64,000 nt of DNA, taken from contig CAWATM010000009.1 of assembly GCA_963784895.1 (NCBI GenBank), forward strand, positions 171,045-235,044, in the 5' to 3' direction. The first letter of the stretch is position 1; each line of letters opens with the position of its first letter. The notes under the pieces are model-generated. The model was not told the DNA's origin. It made no database searches and saw only the letters and a list, made by a program, of their open reading frames with translations. Shown here piece by piece: positions 15,853 through 24,551 of the stretch. The translations under genes were made by a program, and so were the position numbers. The DNA is from Gaiellasilicea sp963784895 (GTDB lineage: Bacteria > Actinomycetota > Thermoleophilia > Gaiellales > Gaiellaceae).

Positions 15853-16161
15853 CTAGACGCGCTCCTTCGCATCCGTGGCATCATCGGCGTCAAGATCGAC
15901 GTCCGGGTCGACGTCGTCGGCCTGCCGCCGGAGCTCCTCGGCCTCGTCCTGGCGCGCGCGTGCGCGCTCGGCCTGCTCCTCGGCGGCGAGGCGCGCCTGC
16001 TCGGCCTCTCTCGCCTTCGTGTCGGCGAGGCTGCGTTGCTCGCCCGCCTCGACGCGGCGCTCTTCGAGCTGCTGCGCCTGTCGCTGGCGGACGAGATACC
16101 AGCCGACGGCGAGGACGACGATCGCGGCGATCACGATCAGGACGATCACGGTCGTGCTCAT
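15853..16161 (-). CDS. Single-pass membrane protein with charged coiled coil
   Basis: 102 residues: one N-terminal membrane helix (STTVIVLIVIAAIVVLAVGWYLV), then an Arg/Glu/Ala-rich coiled coil (residues ~28-80) and an acidic Asp-rich tail (DDVDPDVDLDADDATD). The ATG at 16161 has GGAG upstream. An upstream in-frame start would only add low-complexity residues. Similar small proteins are common in actinobacteria and lack assigned function. Confidence 0.75.
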   Translation of the reverse strand: MSTTVIVLIVIAAIVVLAVGWYLVRQRQAQQLEERRVEAGEQRSLADTKAREAEQARLAAEEQAERARARQDEAEELRRQADDVDPDVDLDADDATDAKERV

Positions 16162-16229
16162 GGTGGCTCCCTTCGTTCGGGGTCTGGCAACAGGCCTTCC
16201 CGCAAACACGCGCGAGCTACCCTCCGCGG

Positions 16230-17753
16230 GTGGACTCGCATGAGGAGAACGGCGTCGCCGAGCGCCTGAAGGCCGCGGCGGACGTGCTCGAGCAGATCGT
16301 CGCCGACAGAGGGCTGCTGAAAGAGCTGCCGCTGGAGGAGCGCACGCGGCTGCTCGCGGCCGCCGGAGACGTGCACAACCCGGACGTCGTTCAGCGGCGG
16401 CGGTTCAACAAGGTCGTGCGCCGCGAGAAGAAGGCCGCGAGGGCCGGCCGCGACGAGAACGTGCTCGCCGAGACCGGCATCCGCGTCGATCGGGCGAAGC
16501 CGGTGTTCACGACGCCGAACGTGTTCGTGCCCGGCGAGTTCGAGCAGATCGACGTCGACGAGGCGGAGTTCCGCGAGGTCGTCGAGCCGCAGCACTGCTA
16601 CGTCTGCAAGGAGCGCTATCAGGACATCCACCCTTTCTACGACCAGCTCTGCCCTGCGTGCGCCGCGCTCAACTTCCGCAAGCGCTCGGAGACCGCCGAC
16701 CTCAGCGGCCGAGTGGCGCTCCTCACCGGCGGTCGTGTCAAGATCGGCTACCAGGCCGGGATCAAGCTGCTCCGTGCGGGTGCGCAGCTGATCGTCACGA
16801 CCCGCTTTCCGCGCGATGCGGCCGCCCGCTACGCCGCCGAGCCGGACTTCGAGGACTGGGGCGGCCGGCTCGAGGTCTTCGGGCTCGACCTGCGGCACAC
16901 GCCGAGCGTCGAGGCATTCTGCACCCACCTGAGCACGACGCACGATCGGCTCGACTTCATCGTCTCGAACGCGTGCCAGACCGTGCGGCGGCCGTCGGAG
17001 TTCTACCGCCACATGCTCGAGGCGGAGACGGCGGCGGGGGAAACGATGCCCGCGCGGGTCCGCGGACTGCTCGGTGCCTACGAGGGGCTGCGGCGGACGG
17101 AGATGCTCCCCGCGGCGCCGAACGGGGCGGCGCCCACGCTCGTCGGCGTCACGCGCTCCGCCGAGCTCTCTCAAGTGCCGCTCCTGCCGGAGGATCTCGA
17201 GCCGCAGGGCGATCTCTTCCCCGAGGGCCGGCTCGACGCAGACCTACAGCAGATCGATCTGCGCGAGCGCAACTCGTGGCGGCTCCTGCTCGCGGAGGTC
17301 TCGTCGGTCGAGCTGCTCGAGACGCAGCTCGTCAACGCGGTCGCGCCCTTCGTGCTCAACGCGCGTCTGAAGCCGCTCATGCTCCGGACGCCGGAACGGG
17401 ACAAACACATCGTCAACGTCTCCGCCGTCGAGGGGCAGTTCTATCGCCGCTTCAAGACGACCCGGCACCCGCACACGAACATGGCGAAGGCGGCGCTGAA
17501 CATGATGACCCGGACGTCCGCGGCGGACTACCACGCCGACGGGATCCACATGAACAGCGTCGACACCGGCTGGGTCACCGACGAGGACCCGCTTCACGTC
17601 GCCGACCGGAAGACGGCCGAGCACGGCTTCCGGCCGCCGCTCGACATCGTCGACGGCGCGGCGCGGATCGTCGACCCGATCATCGACGGCTTCAACACCG
17701 GCGAGCACGTCTGGGGCCAGTTCCTGAAGGACTACAAGCCGACCGACTGGTGA
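16230..17753 (+). CDS. Zinc-ribbon SDR-family protein, 507 residues
   Basis: The N-terminal ~165 residues are a helical region plus a C4 zinc ribbon (C123-x2-C126 and C141-x2-C144). A Rossmann short-chain dehydrogenase domain follows, with the nucleotide loop LLTGGRVKIGYQAGIKLL and the SDR strand FIVSNAC. The serine position is present (NVSAVEGQF), but the usual Tyr of YxxxK is Thr416 (TNMAK, Lys420). A ~90-residue insertion sits before the catalytic region. The GTG start is the first in-frame codon after the divergent neighbour. The stop overlaps the DUF2237 start. Function is unknown; a non-canonical or non-redox SDR is likely. Confidence 0.8.
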   Translation: MDSHEENGVAERLKAAADVLEQIVADRGLLKELPLEERTRLLAAAGDVHNPDVVQRRRFNKVVRREKKAARAGRDENVLAETGIRVDRAKPVFTTPNVFVPGEFEQIDVDEAEFREVVEPQHCYVCKERYQDIHPFYDQLCPACAALNFRKRSETADLSGRVALLTGGRVKIGYQAGIKLLRAGAQLIVTTRFPRDAAARYAAEPDFEDWGGRLEVFGLDLRHTPSVEAFCTHLSTTHDRLDFIVSNACQTVRRPSEFYRHMLEAETAAGETMPARVRGLLGAYEGLRRTEMLPAAPNGAAPTLVGVTRSAELSQVPLLPEDLEPQGDLFPEGRLDADLQQIDLRERNSWRLLLAEVSSVELLETQLVNAVAPFVLNARLKPLMLRTPERDKHIVNVSAVEGQFYRRFKTTRHPHTNMAKAALNMMTRTSAADYHADGIHMNSVDTGWVTDEDPLHVADRKTAEHGFRPPLDIVDGAARIVDPIIDGFNTGEHVWGQFLKDYKPTDW

Positions 17754-18148
17754 GCACGTCCCGCCGCGATCCGGACGTCAACGTCGTCGGCGGCGAGCTC
17801 CTGCCCTGCTCGAGTGCACCGCTGACCGGCTTCTTCCGCGACGGGTGCTGCGCGACCGGGCCGGAGGACGTTGGCAGCCACACGGTCTGCGCGGTGATGA
17901 CGGAGGAGTTCCTCGACTTCAGCCGAGCGGCAGGGAACGACCTCTCGACGCCGCGGCCGGAGTGGGGCTTCGAAGGGCTCGAGCCCGGTGACCGCTGGTG
18001 CGTCTGCGCCGCGCGCTGGCTCGAGGCCGAGGAGGCCGGGGTCGCTCCGCCCGTCGTCCTCGGCGCCACGCACGCGCGTGCGCTCGAGGTCGTCCCGATC
18101 GAGAGTTTGCTTACCGCGCAGGTTCAGGATCCGCTGAGCGGATCCTGA
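17750..18148 (+). CDS. DUF2237 family protein
   Basis: A 132-residue protein of the DUF2237 family. The signature NVVGGELLPCSSAPLTGFFRDGCCATGPEDVGSHTVCAVMT and LEPGDRWCVCAARWLEAEEAGVAPPVVLGATH is nearly complete, including the conserved cysteines. The role is unknown. The GTG start overlaps the SDR stop (GTGA). The last residues (VQDPLSGS) and the stop codon are supplied by the palindromic repeat at 18116-18184, so the native C-terminus was probably replaced by repeat insertion. Confidence 0.9.
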   Translation: MSTSRRDPDVNVVGGELLPCSSAPLTGFFRDGCCATGPEDVGSHTVCAVMTEEFLDFSRAAGNDLSTPRPEWGFEGLEPGDRWCVCAARWLEAEEAGVAPPVVLGATHARALEVVPIESLLTAQVQDPLSGS

Positions 18149-18184
18149 ACGCGCAAGACCCCTGAAGGGCCGCTTCGCGGCCGG
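18116..18184. repeat. Second copy of the GCGCA-palindrome-CCCCTGAAGGG repeat
   Basis: GCGCA, then 13-bp arms GTTCAGGATCCGC (18122-18134) and the complement (18138-18150) with a TGA loop, then GCGCAAGACCCCTGAAGGGCC and GCTTCGCGGCCGGC. Compared with 13933-13996, the flanks, the inner ATCCGC/GCGGAT core and the tail are conserved. The outer seven bases of the arms differ but stay complementary, which indicates selection for structure. Confidence 0.8.
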
Positions 18185-18186
18185 CG

Positions 18187-18930
18187 TCAATCGGGCTTGG
18201 CGTCCGCAAACGAGGCGTAGGCGCGCTCGAGCACCTCGGCGAGATCCTTGCCGCCGACCTGGATCCCGCTCGGGCCGAAGCGCTTCAGCACCGCGGCGGT
18301 CGGGAGCGGCCGCGGCGGCCCGAGCTCGGGCGGCGGCGGCGCTTCCCAGATCTCGTCGCCCGCGGCGATCGGCTCGGGCTCGGCGTCCGGCGCCTCCGCC
18401 GGCTCGTCGCGGTCGATGCAGCCGCGCCAGCGCAGGAGCAGCGAGGGCTCGCGGTCGATCCGGTCGGCGACGACATAGGCGAGCGCGGCGACGTGCTCGC
18501 AGCTCGGCCGGCCACAGCTGCAGACCCGACCCAGTGCCCGGGTCGACGGGACGAGCGGCTCCTCCCAGTCCACCGCCAGCACGTGCTCGAGCTGGACGGA
18601 CTGCGCCCGGCCCGCGACGGCCGCCTCGATCTGGGCGCTCCCGCGGGCCGAACGGGTGGCGGCGGCCCAGATCCGCGGCGGCACCGGCTCCGCCGCAATC
18701 TCGACGCGGCGCTCGATCCCCTCAGCCTCGACCCGTCCGCTGAGCAGCCCCTCGGCGACGGCGACCGTGTGGACGTTGCCGCCCCGCGCGAGTGCGCGCC
18801 CGCGCTCGGCGCTCGTCGACGCCTCGTCGGCGACGACCGCCGTCGCGAAGAGGCGCGCCCACGGCCCCTGGCCGATCCGCTCCCGCTCCGTCTGGACAAC
18901 GAGCGGACGGCCGTCGTCGAGAACCGTCAT
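18187..18930 (-). CDS. SWIM zinc-finger protein
   Basis: 247 residues with the SWIM motif C-x-C-x(n)-C-x-H as CSCGRPSCEHVAALAYV near residue 135. A Pro-rich, acidic linker and a C-terminal helical part follow. The SWIM module binds nucleic acid or protein. Such proteins are regularly encoded next to SNF2-family ATPases in bacteria, as here: the ATG overlaps the SNF2 stop (ATGA), so the two are translated in sequence. Confidence 0.85.
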   Translation of the reverse strand: MTVLDDGRPLVVQTERERIGQGPWARLFATAVVADEASTSAERGRALARGGNVHTVAVAEGLLSGRVEAEGIERRVEIAAEPVPPRIWAAATRSARGSAQIEAAVAGRAQSVQLEHVLAVDWEEPLVPSTRALGRVCSCGRPSCEHVAALAYVVADRIDREPSLLLRWRGCIDRDEPAEAPDAEPEPIAAGDEIWEAPPPPELGPPRPLPTAAVLKRFGPSGIQVGGKDLAEVLERAYASFADAKPD

Positions 18931-21828
18931 GCGGCCTCCTCGACCGCGTCCACGGACAGCTCGACCGCGGCGCGGATCGTGCCGAGGTCGAGATCGCCGA
19001 GCCAGTCCTCAGAGCGGCCGGAGATCACCTTCTCCGCCAGCTCCCGCTTCGAGTCGAGCAGGAGGTCGATCCGTTCCTCGAGCGTGCCGGTGCAGATGAG
19101 GCTGTGGACGTGGACGTGCTTCCTCTGACCGAAGCGGTAGGCGCGGTCGGTGGCCTGCTGCTCGACGGCCGGGTTCCACCAGCGGTCGAAGTGGAAGACG
19201 TGGTTGGCCGCCGGCAGGTTGAGCCCACGGCCGCCCGCGCGGATCGAGACGACGAGCACGGACGGGCCATCCTCGCGGGCGAACGCGGTCAGGAGCTCGT
19301 CGCGCTGGCGCGCATTCAGGCGCCCGTGGAAGAAGCCGACGCTCCGGCCGAGCCGCCCCTCGAGGTGCGGGACGAGCCGATCGAAGCCCGGATATTGCGT
19401 GAAGACGAGCGCCTTGTCGTCCGGCGGGACGTCGGCGAGCAGCCGGACGAGGCGCTCGAGCTTGCCGGAGCGGCCGTCGAGCGGCCGGCCCGTCGTCAAC
19501 AGCATCTCCGGGTGGTTGCACACCTGCTTCAGCTGGCCGAGCATCGCGAGCACGGCGCCGCGGCGGCCGAAGCGATCCTCGTGCGCCTCGACGCGCGCCA
19601 GCCAGCGGTCGACCGTCGCTCGGTAGAGGCTCGCCTGCTCGACGGTCAGGCGGCAGTAGTCCTTCGCGATCGTGATCGGCGGCAGCTCCAGCTCGATCTC
19701 CGGCGAGTCCTTCGCGCGGCGGAGCACGAAGGGGTCGACGATCGAGCGCAGCCTCGCGAGCGCCGCCTCGTCGCCGAACTGCTCGATCGGCCGGGCGAAG
19801 GCGCGGTCGAAGCGATCGCGGGAGCCGAGCAGGCCGGGATTGACGATGTCCATGATCGCCCAGAGCTCGCCGAGCCGGTTCTCGATCGGCGTGCCTGTCA
19901 TCGCGACCTTCCGCCGCGCCCGCAGGCGGCGCAGCGCCCGCGCCCGTTTCGTCGCCGGGTTCTTCACGTCCTGTGCCTCGTCCAGCAGCAGCCGGTCCCA
20001 GGTGATCGCCGCGAGCGCGTCGGCGTCGCGGGTGGCGATGTCATAGGACGTGACGACGACGTCGTGCCCCCGAGCGGCGAGCGTCGAGCTCGGGTGCGGC
20101 GAGGCGGTTCGGGCCGTGGTGCAGGTGCACGTGGAGAGATGGAGCGAAACGGTGGATCTCGGCGCCCCACTGCTTGACAACGCTCATCGGGCAGACGACG
20201 AGCGTTGGGCCGAGCCGCTCGTCGCCGGCGTCCTCGCGTTCGGACGCCAGCATCGCGATCGCCTGCACCGTCTTGCCGAGGCCCATGTCGTCGGCCAGGA
20301 TCGCGCCGACGCCGAGGTCGCCGAGCAGCCGCAGCCAGCCGTGGCCGCGCTCCTGGAAGGGGAAGAGCGGGTGCGTCATCGCCGCCGGCGTCGGCAGTGA
20401 GCGGAAGCGGCGCTCGCCGGCCTGGAGGAGAGCGGAGAGCGATTCGTCAAGCGAGACCTCGCCGAGCTCGACCCCGGCCTCGTCGGTCTCGAGCCCGGAG
20501 ACCGCGCGGACGAGATCGACGATCCCGGCGCCGGCCCGCCGGCGGTCGAGGAAGCGGAGCGCCTTCTCGACGTCCGTGCGGCTGACGGCATGCCAGCGCT
20601 CACCGATGCGGACGAAAGGCTCCTTCGCTGCGGCGAGGTCGGCCAACTCCTCGTCCGTCAGCACCGTGTCGCCGACCGCCAGACGCCAGTCGAACCGCGC
20701 CAGCTCGGTGGGCGAGAGCAGTCCGCTGGACTGCGTTCGCGGCGCCGTCGTCGCGGCGAGGTTCACCTTCACGCGCGCGGGCGTGCGCAGCCAGGCGGCG
20801 GGGAGGAGGACGGGGACGTCGCGCTCCTCGAGTGCCGGCATCGCCTCGCGCAGGAAGCGGCGCACCTGCTCCTCGCCGAGCTCGACCTCCGACGGCTCGG
20901 CCGCGTCGAACTCGATGCCGACGTCGGCCAGCAGCGGCTCCAGCTCGCCGAGCCGCTCGATCAGGTCGCGGCGGGGGTCGCCCGCGCGGAGGAAGCCGAA
21001 GACGTCGTCCTCCCGCTCCCAAAGGAGCGAGGCGGGTAGGCCGAGCGTGGGGTCGTCCTCCGCCTGGAGCCAGAGCTCGAGCGTGAGGGTCTTGTCCTCC
21101 CGCTCGTCGAGGTGCAGCCCGAGTGTCCAGCTCGTGCGCGCGCGGTGGGCGAGGCCGCCGTCGACCCAGTCCGACAGCCTCCGCTCCAGCGCGGCCAGGC
21201 CCGAGTGACGGGCGAGCGAGGCCTCAGACGCGGTCAGCCCCTCGAGCAGGTGGTCGATCGCATTCGCGCGGCCGACCTTCGCCGGCGCGAGCTGGACGCG
21301 GTCTGCGCGCAGGCGGTCGCGCGCGATCTGATCGACGAGCACCGGGTAGAGGTCGTGCACGGTCGCCTCGCGGTCGCCGGCGAAGGCGCCCGCGCCGACG
21401 GGAGGGAGCGCAGCGGCGATGGCGGTCAGCGCCGACTGGACGCCCTCGTCGAGCGTCGCGCCCCAGAACGCGTGCCACCAGCCGTCGCCGTGGTCGAGGA
21501 ACGGATGGACGAGACCCTCTGCGACAGAGCGCCGCGCGAGCCCGACGACGGCGAAGATCGCCCGCGCGCTCGCGCCCAGCTCCAGGCCGGGCGGAGGGGC
21601 AGCGGCGAGCGCGACGAGCTGTGCGGGATCGAGCCGCCGTGCCGGGATCCCACGGCCCGCGAGCGGGAGGTCGGCGATCGCGGACATGCCCGTGCGCAGG
21701 TCACCGGCGGAGAGGGCGCCGCCCTCGGCACGGGTGAGGACGATCGCGGTCGCGTCGTCCTGCCAGACGATCTCGAGCGTCGGCGGGGCCGCGTGCGGGC
21801 GCAGCTCGGTTGTGGGCTGAATCGACAC
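18927..21828 (-). pseudogene. SNF2/Rad54-family helicase, single frameshift
   Basis: The N-terminal ~500 residues form the SNF2-associated domain. The helicase core follows: ILADDMGLGKTVQAIAML (motif I), VVCPMSVVKQWGAE (Ia), LLLDEAQDVKNP (DEAQ box), MTGTPIENRLGELW (III), LVFTQYPGF and HFDRWWNPAVEQQATDRAYRFGQ (VI). The first frame covers 21828 to 20041 and the rest is in the next frame. Removing one base from the C5 run at 20067-20071 restores DARRSGHDVVVTSYD and a ~966-residue protein. Apart from this base every motif is intact, which favours a sequence error or very recent mutation. It forms a unit with the SWIM gene downstream. Confidence 0.85.
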
Positions 21829-21843
21829 CGACCTATCAGAGTA

Positions 21844-21893
21844 GGCGCAAGAGCCGACGTCCTGCGTCCCCCTGAAGGCGGAGCCTTGTCAGA
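21844..21893. repeat. Possible diverged member of the CCCCTGAAG repeat family
   Basis: GGCGCAAGA (21844-21852) and CCCCTGAAGG (21869-21878) recur in the order seen at 13.9 and 18.1 kb, but there is no long palindrome here. The element lies between the SNF2 start and the end of the next minus-strand gene. Confidence 0.4.
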
Positions 21894-22310
21894 TCAGCGG
21901 GCGACGATCGTCAGCGTCGGCGCGTTGTCCGGGCCGAGCGTCTGCAGTCCGGCCTCCTCGGGCGTCTGGAGATTGCGCGCCCGCAGCTTGTAGGTGCCCG
22001 GCCTGCGGAAGACGACGTACCGCGTCGTCCCGGCCTGGAAGGTGCTCGCACCCAGGGCGAGCGCCGGGCCGCGGACCTGGGTGAGCCCGAAGTCCATCGG
22101 GCACGAGATCCTGATCGCCATCCGCGTGCCGCGGGCCACGACCACGGCCGCGGACGGGCCCTTGGGCTCGCCGGCGATCGACCAGACGTGGCAGCCACGC
22201 AGCGTGTGGACGATCGCGGTCCGCAGCGTCGGTGACGCCGCGACCGCGACGCCTCCCGGGGCTGCGACGAGCGCGAGTGCCGAGAGCGGGACGAGCACCA
22301 ACCTCTTCAT
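21894..22310 (-). CDS. Secreted small beta protein, cupredoxin-like
   Basis: 138 residues with a signal peptide (MKRLVLVPLSALALVAAPGGVAVA). The mature part has GCHVWSIAG, RMAIRISCPMDFGL and a terminal TYKLRARNLQ...LTIVAR, with alternating hydrophobic strands as in small cupredoxin-fold domains. The type-1 copper ligand set (Cys/His/Met in the C-terminal loop) is not visible, so a non-copper relative is more likely. The two cysteines may form a disulfide. It is divergent from the MMPL gene. Confidence 0.65.
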   Translation of the reverse strand: MKRLVLVPLSALALVAAPGGVAVAASPTLRTAIVHTLRGCHVWSIAGEPKGPSAAVVVARGTRMAIRISCPMDFGLTQVRGPALALGASTFQAGTTRYVVFRRPGTYKLRARNLQTPEEAGLQTLGPDNAPTLTIVAR

Positions 22311-22384
22311 CGCCCCAGTATCGGGTCTTTGTCCTTCCCAAACCGGGGGGAGAACTACGGATTTCGCCGCGGTAGTCTGCGGAC

Positions 22385-24505
22385 GTGCCCGAGCGTTGGA
22401 CTTGCGTCGTCCTCCGCTACCGGGTGCCGGTGCTGGTGCTCTGGCTCGGCGCGCTCGTCGCCGGCGGCTGGGCTGCCGAGCGCCTGCAGCCGCTGCTTGC
22501 GGCTTCCTTCGAGATTCCTGGCACGGACTCCGACCGCGCGTCTGCGATCCTTGCGCAGCACTTCGGTGAGCGGGCCGACGGCGCCTTCGTCGTCGTCTTC
22601 GACGTCGCCGGAGCGGCGGACGCCGGCGAGCGGGCGGACGCCCGGCGCCGTCTGCGCGTCGCCGCCCGGGCGGTTCCGACAGCACACGTGGGCGGGCTCC
22701 GATCCGGCGGCGGGATGCTCTGGGGCACCGTCGAGACCGCCCTCGACCTGCAGCACGCCAAGCGCCACACGGACGCGGTCCGCCGCTCCCTCGCGGCCAC
22801 CGGCGGGGCGCCGACCTTCGTCACGGGGCAGCCCGCGATCCAGCGCGACCTCGATCGTGTCTTCGCGAGCGATCTCCGGCGCGGGCAGGCAATCGCGCTC
22901 TCGGTCGCGCTCCTGGTGCTGGTGGCGGTGTTCGGCCTCTCTCTCGCCGTGGCGATCCCGTTCGTCTTCGCCGCCTGCACGATCGGCGCCGCTCTCGTCG
23001 TCGTCTGGGCTCTCGCCCACCAGTTCTCGATGGTCGGCTACGTGACGAACCTCGTCGAGCTGATCGGGCTCGCGCTCGCGATCGACTACTCGCTCCTGAT
23101 CGTCCACCGCTTCCGCGAGGAGCTGGGGCGGGGGCTCGACGTGGCGGACGCCGTCTCTCGCACCATGGCCACTGCCGGTCGCTCGGTCGTCTTCTCGGGA
23201 CTCGCCGTCGCCGCAGGGCTCGCGGTCCTCCTCCTGCTGCCGGTGCCGTTTCTCCGCTCGATGGGCGTTGGCGGGCTGCTGATCCCGCTCCTCTCGATCG
23301 CGGCGGCGCTGACGCTCCAGCCGGCGCTGCTCTCGCTGCTCGGGCGCCGCGTCGGTGCTCGCGGTCCCAGCGTCGAGGGCGACGGCCCCTGGGCCCGGCT
23401 CGCCCGGACGATCATGCTCCGGCCGGTGCTCTTCCTGGCCGTCGGAACCTCGGTGCTTCTCGCCGCCGCCGTCCCGGCGCTCTCGATCGAGCTGACGCCC
23501 GGCTCGTTCTCGAGTCTCGCGAGCGCGCAGGAGTCGACCATCGGTGTGCGCCTGCTCCGCGACGGTGTCGGCGCGGGGGCCGTCGCCCCCACGCACGTGG
23601 TCGTCGACACGGGCGCTCCGGGGCGGGCCGACGACGCCGAGGTGCGGGCTGCGGTCGACAGGCTCGGCGATCGGCTCGTACTCGACCCAGAGGCGCTGAT
23701 CGTGGCCAGCGGCCGCGCGTCGCCCTACGTCGACCGCTCGGGGCGGTACGCGCGCGTGATCGTCGCCGGCCGGCACGAGTACGGCGAGACGGAGAGCCGG
23801 CGCTTCGTCGAGCGGCTCCGCGGAGACCTCGTCCCGGCGGCGCGCTTCCCCGTGGGATCGCGCGTCGTCGCCGGCGGCGCGCCGCCGCAGGGGCTGGACT
23901 TCCTCGACCGCGTCTACGGGGTCTTCCCGTGGTTCGTGCTCGCCATGCTCGCGCTTGCGTTTCTGATCCTGGTGCGGGCCTTCCGTTCGCTCGTGCTGCC
24001 AGTGCAGGCCGTGCTCCTGAACCTGTTGACAGTCGCGGCCGTGTACGGGCTGCTCGTGGCGGCCTGCCGGTGGCAGCCGACCGCCGAGGCGCTCGGCGTC
24101 GGCCCGTCAGGACAGATCGAGGGCTGGATTCCGATCTTCCTCTTCGCCGTCCTCTTCGGGCTCGCGATGGACTACGAGGTGTTCGTGGTCACCCGCATGC
24201 GCGAGGCCTGGGATGCGACCGGGGACAACGCGTACGCCGTCGCGACCGGCCTCGAGCGCACCGGCCCGATCGTCACTTCGGCCGCGCTGATCATGGCTGC
24301 GGCGTTTTGCGGCTTCCTCGCGGGCTCCGTCACCGGTCTGAGGCAGCTCGGGCTCGCGCTCGCGCTCGGCGTCATCCTCGACGCCACGCTCGTCCGGTGC
24401 ATCCTCGTCCCGGCGTCGATGGCGTTGCTGGGCGGGTACAGCTGGTGGCTGCCCGGCTGGGTCGCCCGCCTCCTCCGCGTCGCCCCTTCGCCGAGCGGGC
24501 GGTGA
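22385..24505 (+). CDS. MMPL/RND-family transporter
   Basis: 706 residues, 12 predicted membrane helices in two repeats of 1+5, with porter domains at ~45-165 and ~385-510. The two proton-relay motifs are visible as GLALAIDYSLLIVHRF (TM4) and FGLAMDYEVFVVTRM (TM10). This family exports lipids or lipid-linked molecules across the inner membrane in actinobacteria (MmpL3 type). The GTG start is the only one before the first helix. The substrate is unknown; no lipid-synthesis genes are adjacent. Confidence 0.92.
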   Translation: MPERWTCVVLRYRVPVLVLWLGALVAGGWAAERLQPLLAASFEIPGTDSDRASAILAQHFGERADGAFVVVFDVAGAADAGERADARRRLRVAARAVPTAHVGGLRSGGGMLWGTVETALDLQHAKRHTDAVRRSLAATGGAPTFVTGQPAIQRDLDRVFASDLRRGQAIALSVALLVLVAVFGLSLAVAIPFVFAACTIGAALVVVWALAHQFSMVGYVTNLVELIGLALAIDYSLLIVHRFREELGRGLDVADAVSRTMATAGRSVVFSGLAVAAGLAVLLLLPVPFLRSMGVGGLLIPLLSIAAALTLQPALLSLLGRRVGARGPSVEGDGPWARLARTIMLRPVLFLAVGTSVLLAAAVPALSIELTPGSFSSLASAQESTIGVRLLRDGVGAGAVAPTHVVVDTGAPGRADDAEVRAAVDRLGDRLVLDPEALIVASGRASPYVDRSGRYARVIVAGRHEYGETESRRFVERLRGDLVPAARFPVGSRVVAGGAPPQGLDFLDRVYGVFPWFVLAMLALAFLILVRAFRSLVLPVQAVLLNLLTVAAVYGLLVAACRWQPTAEALGVGPSGQIEGWIPIFLFAVLFGLAMDYEVFVVTRMREAWDATGDNAYAVATGLERTGPIVTSAALIMAAAFCGFLAGSVTGLRQLGLALALGVILDATLVRCILVPASMALLGGYSWWLPGWVARLLRVAPSPSGR

Positions 24506-24551
24506 GAGGCCGGTGGGGCGCCGAGAGTGGCGCCCCACCTGTTTCGTTTCG

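Noticed and set aside
22355..23776. 473-codon frame antisense to the MMPL transporter
   Set aside because: Low-complexity Arg/Glu/Asp/His-rich shadow frame; the plus-strand transporter explains the region fully.
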